64,000 nucleotides of DNA from Colius striatus (Eukaryota; Chordata; Aves; Coliiformes; Coliidae). This document shows positions 1 through 45,597 of the stretch, one piece after another (the first letter of the stretch is position 1; the number at the start of each line of letters is the position of its first letter). The notes beneath the pieces were generated by a model. It ran no database searches, was not told where the DNA came from, and saw only the letters and a list, made by a program, of their open reading frames with translations. Position numbers and translations under genes: made by a program. The stretch spans positions 9,584,001 to 9,648,000 of the forward strand of contig NC_084774.1 in NCBI RefSeq assembly GCF_028858725.1. The letters are read 5' to 3'.

Positions 1-727
1 TGCCAGGGAGATCCCTGCTTTGGCTGCTCGCACCTCCAGGCACAGCCCCATTTCAAAGCTCCCCCCATGCCAGGGCACGGAGCCTGTGCTGAACCCCAGA
101 GGTGGCTGCACTTCAGCCTTCCTCTACCTTGTGGCATGTTGTGATGTTTAATTAATGTCAAGCACTTTGAAGTCCCTGATGTTACTTATTCATGCCCATA
201 TTCCCTGCAGACCTTCCTGTTTGATGTCCATGTTGCAGGGGTTATTTAGATGCAACCCTCTTTATGTCAGATTTAAGCAGAGACGAGAGGTTGCTCTTTA
301 GAGCACTACATGAAAAGTTGCCCTTCTTGGGCATGAGATAGCTGCACACTCAGGGATTTCTAGAGAGGTGCTGGTTACTCACTTAAATCCTCACAGCACT
401 GTCATGGTGTAAATCCAGAGGAATCAGTTCAGCCTTTAACAAGTGATACCTCAGACACAGCCATTTTTCCATCATACCTTGGGGGTTGATCCCCTGTGCC
501 ACAGCAGATAATCCTTCTGTGTCCCAGGGTGTGGAACTTAAGGTCTCTAAGTTTGGGCACTGTGGGTTGAGCGATGAGAGCAATGCAAGAAACCTCTGTC
601 TCAGGAGCATGGGAAAGCTTTCCCTGCCACCCAGGTATTTACACAGAGCAACAACCACAAGTGAGATTGTCCTTCAGCAATAATTTTCTTGTTGCCTTTC
701 AACAATTACCTTTTCTTTCCTTTTCAG
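1..727 (+). other. MYT1: MYT1 upstream intron (partial)
   Basis: No coding sequence is seen. The stretch ends in a good polypyrimidine tract and CAG at 725-727 directly before the ATG exon, so at least one 5' non-coding exon must lie upstream of the window. No repeat is recognised here. Confidence 0.7.
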
Positions 728-35565
<34,838 letters not shown>

Positions 35566-37391
35566 TGCCACAGGATGGAGACGAGCAGGTGAAGGGACTC
35601 TAAGATGGAACTTTCCCTCCAAGCATTCAGGTTTACAAGTTAGAAAACTTGTTTAATGAATTAAAAATTCAAGGACAGAAACAAAAAGGACCAAAACACA
35701 AGCAAGAGGCCATTTCTGAGACGTGGAACCGATCGAACTCAATGTTCTCGTTTACTTAACTTTGGACCTTCTTGAGAAATGTGGGATTTTTCTACCTGGA
35801 CCACGAGGTAGATCAGGATGGAAGGTGAAATTCTCCAGTAGGCTGTGGGGCTTGGTAGCTGGTGAAGAGCAGGCATCTTTCCTGAGTTGCCCACGCTCTT
35901 GCAGAGTTGATCCAAGGGTTAAAAATGTTACAAGAACAGGGTCTTGTCTGATCCAAGACTAGTGTATGACTGGCTTAAACCCTCATGTTGTCTGTGGTCG
36001 TTATGTCCAGATCACCTACTCACACATGAATCACATTCTATGTTGCTACAAGTGCTAGAGCTGCAAGCTACCTGTAAATCTGAACCTGTGCTGGGCCTCC
36101 CAACCCCGAGGTGTTCAGATATCCACTGGGCATGGGAACTCTGAAGTATTATAAAGTAGCTTATTTTTATTTTCTGAAAGAAACCTGAAGAGCAGTTCTG
36201 GATCTCCAGTGGAAAGCTCAATGGAAAAAAAGGTTCTCAGGGAAGCTTTTGGAGTTTGCAACTACAGTATTCCTTTGTCTGTCTTAAATATGAGAATAGC
36301 TATTATGAATAGGCCAATACCAGATGTTTCATACAGAAGAATTCTTTAATGTGTCACGGTCCAGTGTATATGATTTTTTGGAAGTCTGTTTGATGAGCAG
36401 TTCTGGTTCTTTTCATTGTTGTGATCATCTTTCCAGCGGCGCAGTGCTGCCAGTCCAGAGATCATACATCAATGCCAGAGAAGGTTTGAGATGAACCAAA
36501 CAAAACAAGAGAAACAAAATCCAACACAACAGAGATATGTTATTTGATGGGCCAGCAAAGTGCTTACCTGCCATGAGTCAGGAGTTGATGTCTTACAGGT
36601 ATCCACAGGGCAATGGGGACTTTTTGGTTTGGTTTCATGGTTTTTTTTGGCAAGCACCGTTCTGCCAAAAAATAACCCCAAAGAAAAAGGAGAGAAGGAA
36701 AAACAAACAACCCCAAGAGGATTCAGGTATTGGGTATCTTTCCAAAGAAGCATTTTGTAAGCAGCTCAGTACACACAGCCCCACTGTGCACTTAAAGAAC
36801 AACTCTATGAATGTCTTTGTGACGCTGCTCTCCGGCACTTGCTCCATCGCACGTGGAGATGGTTGGCACTCCATGGCTTCCTTCTCCCCTACGTTTGCTT
36901 CCATCTGGAGCTCACTGTGCCCCTGCTGCAAACATTTTGGGAAGCAGAGGGGAGGTCAATCCCCTCCCAAGGGGTTCCAGTTTTGTGGGGCACATCCCGC
37001 ATCCCTCCCCGTGGCGGGGCGGGCAGAGCCGGGGAGGATTTTGCTGACCCCTACTAAAGGCAAGACTGTGGTGTCATTTTGAGCCCAATCCTGCAGATAT
37101 TTAGGGCGTAATCCGTGATTCAGAGAAACCAGTGACTGCAGCAGCCACTGGATCCATCCCCAAAGCCCCTGAGTGACTCGACTGGTGTCAGTTCCCCCTG
37201 TTGAGTTCAAGAGGGCAGCTGGTGGGAGCGGGTTTGCTCACCTCCTTCAGTGTTTGCAGGATCAGATAAGTGAGTTCACTTATTTTAAGAGCCCATTCCA
37301 AGTGCAAAAAAAACCCCAACCAAAAGCAAACCGCAAAAGAAAGGGAAAAGAACTAAAAATCTGAGGTGTTAAAAACACAAGGTTCTTAAGG

Positions 37392-37399
37392 TGTAAATA
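37392..37399 (+). promoter_or_regulatory. Pumilio-type UGUAAAUA motif in MYT1 3'UTR
   Basis: A perfect match to the UGUANAUA consensus bound by PUM1/PUM2 (established consensus). One 8-mer alone is weak evidence of binding. Confidence 0.4.
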
Positions 37400-37853
37400 G
37401 AGTCCAAATTGATTGTGACTGCAATTCAGTTAGTATTTAAAAGTAGAGAAATTGCACTTCCTGGAAGAAAGAGAGGAAAAACAAACAAACAAAAAGTAGT
37501 TAGTTTAATGATCCTGTAAATGGTTTCATTTTGGCCAGATGGATGTTATTTATATTTACAACACCTGATGTTCACTTGTTTGGCTTTTTTTTTTTTGGGT
37601 TGCTTTCTTTTTTTTGGCTATTTATTGAACGTTTTTTTGGTATTTATTACTTTGACATTTGTTTTCAACTGGACACCACACCGTAGGAAAGAAGATGAGC
37701 AAAGAAAAAGGAGTTAAAAAGGAAAACTTTAAGCTTTTGACCATTAGAAAAAGACTCAAAAATGAAAAAAAGAGAAAAAAAAAGAGAAAACCCCCCTATC
37801 TGCAACTCCTACTTGTAATTTTGATGCAACCAAGTTATTTTTTATATATTTTG

Positions 37854-37862
37854 TTATTTATT
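37854..37862 (+). promoter_or_regulatory. AU-rich element nonamer, first copy
   Basis: UUAUUUAUU, the core mRNA-destabilising nonamer, lies in a U-rich part of the MYT1 3'UTR. Confidence 0.45.
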
Positions 37863-37950
37863 CTTTTAACAATGGGGAATTTTTTTAAAGATATTTTATA
37901 ACTGAGACCTTTTGATAATTTTTTGGTTTGGTTTTTTGGTGAGAGCAAAA

Positions 37951-37994
37951 GGGAGGGAGGGGAGGGACCAGGGAGGGAGGGGGGGAGGGAGGGG
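37951..37994 (+). promoter_or_regulatory. G-run with quadruplex potential in MYT1 3'UTR
   Basis: Repeated GGGAGGGAGGGG-type runs with 1-4 nt loops give at least six GGG tracts on the sense strand, so a quadruplex could form in the mRNA. It lies about 300 nt before the polyadenylation signal, between two AU-rich elements. Function is inference. Confidence 0.6.
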
Positions 37995-38104
37995 AAAACC
38001 CACAAGAGAGACTTTTTTCAGTTGTTTTTTTGTTGTTGTTTTCTTTTCTTTGCCATTGGTATGGTTTCAGGCACTGAGAACAGGAAAGGAAAATTCTGTA
38101 TTTA

Positions 38105-38113
38105 TTATTTATT
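38105..38113 (+). promoter_or_regulatory. AU-rich element nonamer, second copy
   Basis: UUAUUUAUU within a longer UUUAUUAUUUAUUUAAU stretch, about 150 nt upstream of the polyadenylation signal. Confidence 0.45.
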
Positions 38114-38252
38114 TAATATTTAAGTCAAGAAGAAGAAGAAAATCCCTACAAATGAACTGTGCTCTTGTTGTATATTTATTTTGTCGTTTGTGTGTCGGTT
38201 CTGTGATGACTGAGTACTTGTTCATGTGAAGGAATACTGTTCATATTTAAAT

Positions 38253-38258
38253 AATAAA
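38253..38258 (+). terminator. MYT1 polyadenylation signal (proximal)
   Basis: AATAAA following an AU-rich stretch, at the expected distance for the MYT1 3'UTR. First of two signals 130 bp apart. Confidence 0.75.
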
Positions 38259-38382
38259 GAGTCACATTGAAAGTGATAGCAGGCTACATGTTATTCTGTG
38301 AAAACCAATACTGTGATCTACTTTCCTCAGGAAATGTATTTTGCAGACAGAACTTCCTTATGTACTGGCAGGGTTGTTTCGT

Positions 38383-38388
38383 AATAAA
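38383..38388 (+). terminator. Second AATAAA downstream of MYT1
   Basis: AATAAA followed by a T/G-rich stretch (GTTCTGTTTGTGACTTTAG). It may be the distal poly(A) signal. Confidence 0.5.
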
Positions 38389-40869
38389 ACCCAGTTCTGT
38401 TTGTGACTTTAGTTCCTATGGTCTTTCTTCAAGCTGCTGCCAATGTCCTCAACGTGTCCCCAGTGTGCTTTGTCCTTGCTCATGCACCGTGCCTTGGAGG
38501 GTCAGTGTAGCCTCCTGCCTCGGAGCTGCAACCAGGGACTGCCCACTCCAAACCTGGCTCTCCTCACCTAGTAAATTGGGGGATTTAGGGGCAATTTCTC
38601 TCTGGAGGTTTGGAAGGAGCTGCCACCATCCAGCCAAGCAGGTGCCTGTAATCATGTACATGTCATGATGAGGAGAAGTCCAAGCAAAGGTATGTATTTA
38701 TTTGGTTTCTGGAGCCCCTTCCCCAAGGCAGAAGGGCTGCAGGCAGAGTTCCTCTGGGCAGAGGCTGCATCCTGCACCCCCAGCTCTCAGCATCCCTGGG
38801 ATTCCATGGCTTCATGCTCTGGCCAGTGGGGCAGGAGCAGAGGGAAGCAGAGGAGGTGCCATCAGGAGATGCCAGCCCAGGGGTGGGACATAGACACAGA
38901 CACTTTCTCCTCCTGCATTTACAAAACAAAAGCCTTGCCAAATGGATCTTTGAGGTTTAGCTGAAACGCTGGTTTAATTAACACTTCCTCACATCTGCCT
39001 GACCTCGTTGTTCACAGCTTACTGCCCTGGAAGAATGAAGCTTCTTCACTGGCAAAAGAGCTGATGTTGTGAAGTGGTGGCAATGAAGAGGATTTCTCAT
39101 TAGTCTGTGCTGGAAATGTCATTTCTGAAGCTGCTGAAATTCGGTTTCACGTTGCTGTAGCTTCCAAGGCGAACTGAGGTAAATCATATTAAGACCATTT
39201 GGAGCTGAGTGAGTGGGGAAATGGGAATCTCAGGCAGGTGCATCGCCAAGACATTCAATTCTCTGATTAACTCAGCTGAACTTTCCTGTCTGTCCCAGTG
39301 CAGGGGCACAAGAGCTGTTGAGTTACAGCAGAAGGTGGTGGCTGTGTTGCAAAGACAAGGTTCCTCCTGGGAAGGCTGCAGCACGTCCTTGCTTCCTGCT
39401 GGTGAGTTGCCTTTGCTGGACATCAGCATGGAGCTGATGGGGTTCTGGCACCTCTGCAAAGCGCTGCACACCTTGAAAAGCAGGGACAGACCTGTGCAAT
39501 GGTTCACCTGAGCTGGCTGGCACGTTGCTTTTCTGAAGGGCACATCATTGTGATGGGGGGGCTTTTGGTGCACGTTGCAGCGAGTTCCTTGTGCCAATAC
39601 TTGATGATGATGATGACAGAGCTAATAGCCACGCTCACTTGTCCTTTCTTAACGAATTGGCTGTGCTGCATAATAGAGTGCTCAGATCTGTGTGAAATTG
39701 CAGCTTTGGGAGCCATCACTGTGAGATGTTATCTGCTCCAAACTGGCGGCCTTTATGGCAGGGAAGGGAATTGAATGGGTTTAAGATGGTACACTGTCAG
39801 TTTATAGGTGTGCTTAGGAGAGCCCTTAAGCCTCTTCCATCACATGTAGGGTGAGAGCTGAATGGCAGAGGAGGGTCTTTAGCGTGAAGGATGCAAAGGC
39901 AAAGACATTTGTCAGCATATGGTTGTTTCTAAACACGGTGGCGAATCGTTGGCCAACGAGAGCATCGTTTGGCCTCAGCGGTGCCACTGTGAGCTGTTGA
40001 AAACTGTTCATGACCCAACTCTCCACTCTTCTGCTCAGGTGATGCCTTCCACTTGGCAACATTTCTCTAGGCTCTCCTGGAGAGCCACAGGCTTTTGGGT
40101 GTGAGCAGAAAGGGGTTTCTATCCCAGGCTTGAGCTTTTTTCCTGATTTTTGGTCCCCGTGCTCCAGAGATGCTCTGGGTGAAGTTTTCAGGCTTGGCCC
40201 ATCTCACCCTGCTCTCACAACCAAGGTGTTCCAGAAACCACACAGCTGTGAGGTCAGGAAGGGGTTGCCTCATTCTCCACTAAGTTACTGGGGAAAACAG
40301 GCAACTTTGCTCTTCAGAGCATCCCTGGGAAGGTGATGCTGAGGCTGGGGAGCAATCAGATGGTTGGAGATGACACTGCAGCCAGCAAAGCAGCTCCTGT
40401 CTAGGAGCTGCCACCTTCCCAACCAGCACTGAGCACAGCTTGGCTGGACTAAAGGCTCCAGCCTGCACTTAACACATTCACCTCTACACTTTTATGAGAA
40501 GATATATCCTGAAACGACCTTCTGCTTGGTTCAGACGGGCTCGTGGGACTGAGGCTGGAGGAAAGCACACGGATGATGCGTTCTCCAGACAAATAGCTCT
40601 TGTTGTTCCAGACACCTTCATCTCCTTCTTTCAGTGGGATGAATAAATCACCAATTGTTGTAAAAATGGTAGTATCAGATTTAAAGACATTTTCAACCCT
40701 GTCAACAAGGAAGTATAACAGCCCTTAAAGCCTGCTTTCATTTATACAGCTGCCACGCTCTTTTGTTTGGATGGCAGTGACTATCTGTGATGATCTGAAG
40801 AAACATTAACCAGGAAGGGATAGAGCAAGGACATACGCTCTGCCTGAGCTCCAGGATTAGCACAAGAGG

Positions 40870-40967
40870 CTGGACCACACCAGGATATGATGCCTAAGAT
40901 ATGATGGGGGGTTGGACTAGGTGATCTCTAAAAATCCCTTCCAACCCCTAATGTTCTATGACTCTAT
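40870..40967 (+). mobile_element. CR1 LINE 3'-terminal fragment, sense
   Basis: It contains 'gggttggactaggtgatctctaaa', 'tcccttccaaccccta' and ends ATGTTCTATGACTCTATG, the canonical CR1 3' end. Only about 100 bp remain. Confidence 0.85.
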
Positions 40968-43900
40968 GTCTGACCCTGCAGCATTGCAGCCATGGATAAC
41001 TCAATTCCTTCAGTTCCTTATTGAAGCCAAAGGACGTGCCAAAGCTTTTCCTTGCCTCTTCCTGACCTCCAGTGAGTCCCAGAGTCTACCCAAACCAAGC
41101 ACAAGGCACTGGCCAAATGGCTTAGACTCAGACAGAGGCTGCACAACGCAGAGAAGTTCATTGAGTCCAAGATCAAGGATCAGCTCCTCAGGTTTTGCCA
41201 TTTGCCAGAGGACTCCTCGGTCTTCCAACATTTAATAATCCAGCCCAACCACGCTGAGGCTGCTTAGCAATTAAATAGCATAAATCCAGGAGCTAGATTA
41301 ATAAACAGTCTAGTCTGTCTGGAGCAGTCTACAGGGTGGAGAGATAAAACTGTAAAATATTTATTACCAGCTTGGGGATGAAGTCATTAATTTAATAACT
41401 ACCCATTGCTTTGCTTCTTACAGTTGTTAGCAGTCTGAAGGTTACAGAAGATTAGGTGGGAAACTTACTGCCTTCCTGCTGAGAGGAGCCTTTCCCATGA
41501 AAGCCAGAGCCCAGCTCCCATCTGTCACCCCATTCCGTGTGGAGCTGGTGAATATATTACCGCGCCGCCGGTCGAAATCAAACAAAACACGGTTTCTGAT
41601 GGCCACATGGCAATGCCTCTGCAAGATTTAATGAGGACACTGCCCTTTGTGCACGAGGCCACTTCCAACAGCTGGAGAGATGAAGGCAGGAGGATCTTTG
41701 TCGGTGCTCACCGGTTGCTCCCACAGCGAGCCCGGCCCCAGCAGCATCGTCAGGGCAGGAGCCTTCAGAGACCAACCCTTCAGCTGCTTCGTGTCCTGAG
41801 AGGTCAGGAGTGTTGTCAGAGCCTCCCTTGTCTGTGATTTCTCAGTGGGTTTTCAGATGTTCAGGAGAGTGAACATGGGTATTAGTCGAGTCCTTGCTGT
41901 GATCTGATATTGGGGAGCATCCAGGACTTAGATACACGCATCCTCTTTGTAGTGATTAAGGATGGAGGCCCCTGGTGAGTGTGCTCCCCTGCTGGCAGCT
42001 TCAATCTGCAGCAAAAGTCATGGTGGGGGAGTGAGGGAGAGTGTCTGTGTGCCTTTGACATATTTTGTCCTTGGTTCCACCCAGGGACAGCAAAGAGCTG
42101 CCATCTGAAGGCAGTTCACAAGGGGTAGGGTTTGAGCAGGAGGCAGGGTTTGATGTGGGATGTTCCTCCCCCCTACCAGCTCCTGCTGAGGAGGAGCTGA
42201 GACACTGCTAATCCTCCCCAACAACCACACTGGCAGTGGAGGCAATCAAATTGCCTGAAAAATGGAATTGAATCTTCAGCCTGCTTTATAAAAACAAATA
42301 AAGCCAGGCACATGCTGTGAGCAAGGACACAGGCCTCAGCATCTATAGGTGCAGCCCTCAGCTGCAGCCTCCCTTGGAGAGCGACCAGCTCCACAGCACT
42401 TAGTGTCCATCCCTGTTCTTGAGGAGGGCAGGAGAAACAGCTCAGAAAGCACTGAAGGGTGCTGAATGGCTCCTGGAGAGCTCTGTCCTCATGGAGCCAC
42501 AGCTCCCCTGCACAGCCCCTACTCCTCACTCAGCACCAGCCTTGGAAGAGCCCCTTTGGCCACGGCATCCCTGGTCCTCTGAAAGCCTCAGAGGGCTGCA
42601 AGCCACATGGAATAGGCAAAGCAGAAAGGAGTGGGAGGCTTAAGTGGATGTCTTGAGGAAGCAGGGGTGAGTGACAGGAGACACAGTGGAGAAAGGCATC
42701 TGCGCTCTCTGTTAAGGCAAGAAGCAATGACAAACATCTGCAGTGACAGACACTGATGTTTCCCTTCCACTGTTTGGTGTGACTGTAGTTCTCCTTCCAG
42801 TCCAGAGAGCACCAAGGAGCTTTGTTTTTAGGTAACTTCCAGGTGATCTGGTTATCCTTGATGATTGATCAGGTGAGAAAGGAAAACAACATCCCTGAAA
42901 TAGTGTTCTGGCTTATGAAACTCCCACAAAGAAGAGGCTTGTGAGAGGTCTGTGGGTAGCTCAAAGCAGACAAGTACCAAGTTGAGTCTCCAGGTGCTGG
43001 AGATGGGAAGCTCTGGACAGGTGTACCAACTGTGATGTCTTGGCCAAGACTGCATTGTGGTTTAATGACATCAGGCTGTGTTTTAGGACAGATAGTGAGA
43101 TTTTAGTGGTACCTTAAGCAGGGTAGGGAGGAGGAGGAGGAAAGAGAGAGAGGAAATGCTTGTGAATCACAACAGACCTGCCAGACATTTCTGTTGTGAC
43201 CAAGGAGTAACAGAAACATTTCTGCAGAGTGTTAACCTCAATTTTCCCCTCATCACAGACTAATTTGCAACTGTCAGCGTGAGCATCTTTGTCCTGACCA
43301 TCCTGTACTCAGGTACACATCCAGCACAGGCAGGGATAACTGCAGAGGCCCTACCCCAGTATCATGTCATCACATCACCCTTTCATTTCTCTTATCAACA
43401 GCACCATTCAGTTCCACTCCTTATTCCCAGCCCTTATCACACTGAGCCACGAAAGTGAAGAGCATCAGCCAGGGGGGAAAAAAGGAGAAAGAACAGGTGA
43501 AATTCTGATATTGTCAGCTCAAATAGTTTCCAGATGAGCTCTGCCCACAAAGCAGCTGAATCTTGGTGATTTAGTTGCCAAATTTTCCACTTGCACCCTC
43601 TCCTCCATCCCTCCTCTGGTCTGCAAGCTCAAAGTGGAGTCCTGACATTGCAAAGTGTTAATAGAATTAGTCTCCTGCTATAAACTGCTCACTGGGGCTT
43701 GTTAGTTCAATTGTTGATGCTAAATTCTTATCAGAGCCACCTAAAAGAGCATTAATCAAGAAAGGCTGAACTCCCTGCCTGGGTCACAGAAATTTAATTA
43801 AACTCCAAGTAAAACTGGGAAATCATTTTGCCAAGAGAAGAGATGAATGCAAAATGCTCCCCATCGCTGGACTCCACAGCAGCATCACTCAGACCTTCAG

Positions 43901-44224
43901 CCACGGCTTCAAAGAGTTTTTCCAGAGCAAAGGCCAAGTGAAACACAGACAAGACTTCCCTGGCTGCCTCCTTACACCAGGTGCTGATACTCATCCAGGG
44001 TAAAATGAAATATGGAAAGCCACTGATTGAGGCTGGCTGAGGACAGGGACCCAAAAATGCAAAGGTGCAAAACGCCCTCCCAAGTCAAACGTTGATTTCC
44101 TTGAGGGAGGTTGTGCCATGGTTATCAGTTTATGGATTTGTGTCTATTTTCCAGCTGCTGGGCAAAAAGAAAAGGCTCATGCAACAGGTCATTTGTTCAG
44201 TAGACACAGGGAAATATTAGTCCT

Positions 44225-44685
44225 GGTGTCAATGGGACTTTGTGGGGGATATTGGGGTGTAGTTCTGGGACCTCTCTATGGAGAAAGAAAAGATGAATTT
44301 ATCCTTGAAGAGGTGCAGGGAAGGACTGGCAGGGTGATCAGCAGAACAGAGAATCTGTCTTAGGAGAGGGGATTAAAAGAGCTTGGCTTGTTTAGCTTAG
44401 AAAAACAAAGGTTAAGAGGGGATATGATTACTTGTCATAAACACATTCAGGGTGGGAGGAAGTGGAATGGTTTAAGTTAGAGGATAATAGGGGTAAGAGG
44501 TTGTGGCCACGTATCTTGGCCAGGAATAGATTTCTATTGGCAATCTGAAGAAGTTTTCTTCTTGCTGGAGGATGGAGGTTTTGGGAAAGCCTTTGGAGCT
44601 GGATGGCTGAGCCCCCGTGGTTTTTAAGGGGAGATGGACAAGTGTTGTGGCTGGAGCAGCCTGATGGGTGAGTGTGCAGGTAGAG
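44225..44685 (+). mobile_element. Old, diverged CR1-like LINE fragment
   Basis: It has the order of CR1 3' blocks but with AT-rich, diverged words such as 'aagagcttggcttgtttagcttagaaaaacaaaggttaagaggggatatgatta' (quoted across 44377-44430 in part). It resembles ancient archosaur CR1 rather than the young copies elsewhere. The subfamily cannot be fixed without a library search. Confidence 0.6.
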
Positions 44686-45484
44686 ACATGTAGGACTGCC
44701 AAAGGCAAAGCAGGAGCAGGGCAATGTCATCTGGGTGCTGCTTTGTTGCATCTTTAATAGTTGTGAATCCATAAAATCCACTGATTTGATTTTAGCCATG
44801 AACCACTCCAAAGTTCCAGGAATCATTTTCTTTCCCCCCTAAAGACAGAAAGCTTGGGGTTTGAGATTTTTGTTTGGCAACCCTCTCCTAAATCATGGCA
44901 GAGGGGCCACAACGAGACAGGAGAGAGCCAGGACACTGACAGGGGTCCAGCAGCGCTCCTGGCAGTGCCAAGAAGAGATGAAGCACTTTGCTGCTGTGTA
45001 TCCCCAATAGCAGGGACTTCTGGTGAGACTTTCTCCCACTCTCAGCCAGGCTGCACCATCTCCTGGCTGCTTTCCTTTGATGATGCAGTTAAGTGAGATG
45101 AATACAGGTCTTTAGGAGTCCTTTTTCCAAGTGGCAGTGGTTATGCACAGTGCAATGCAGCAGAAATCAAGACATATGTTCTTCCTCTTTCTTCAGCAAT
45201 TACTCACAGAGCCCTGTGCTGAAGTGAGGCAAGAGGACAGAGACACACACACATATATATAAACCCTTTGCATGGGCAGAAGGATCTCAAGTGATTTGCT
45301 GTCAGTGTGTTAATAGTAGTATGAGTGTAAATGCCTGTGTCTGCATGTATTTACATATATATGCATATGTGCCTGTGTAAGCATATACATTATCTGCTTC
45401 TGAAAGTGGCACAGTGCCAGACTGACCCCAAAAAGCAACAGAGCAGATGTGGCAAAATGAAATGAATTTAAAAAAAGAGAAGAA

Positions 45485-45597
45485 AATGGTGAACATAGAG
45501 CCCCAGGGTTTAGTGGTGAAAATACAGCCCCAGGGTTTAATGGTGAAAATACAGCCCCAGGGTTTAATGGTGAAAATACAGCCCCAGGGTTTAATGC
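45485..45597 (+). repeat. 27-bp minisatellite, about four copies
   Basis: The unit starts AGCCCCAGGG at 45499, 45526, 45553 and 45580, exactly 27 bp apart, and contains GTTTAATGGTGAAAATAC. Copies 2-4 are nearly identical. As 27 is divisible by 3 an open frame runs through with a 9-residue repeat, but no other coding evidence exists. Confidence 0.9.

Larger units (their letters stand above)
35566..38275 (+). other. MYT1: MYT1 3' untranslated region
   Basis: About 2.7 kb of AT-rich, repeat-poor sequence ends at an AATAAA at 38253-38258 (cleavage expected near 38,275); a second AATAAA at 38383-38388 could give a slightly longer form. It contains two UUAUUUAUU AU-rich nonamers, a Pumilio-type UGUAAAUA and a G-rich run. 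Open frames inside (for example 36,537-37,082) have no domain and are not called. Confidence 0.8.

Noticed and set aside
36537-37082. 181-codon open frame on + and antisense frames in the MYT1 3'UTR
   Set aside because: No domain, no conserved motif, and located between the MYT1 stop codon and its poly(A) signal.
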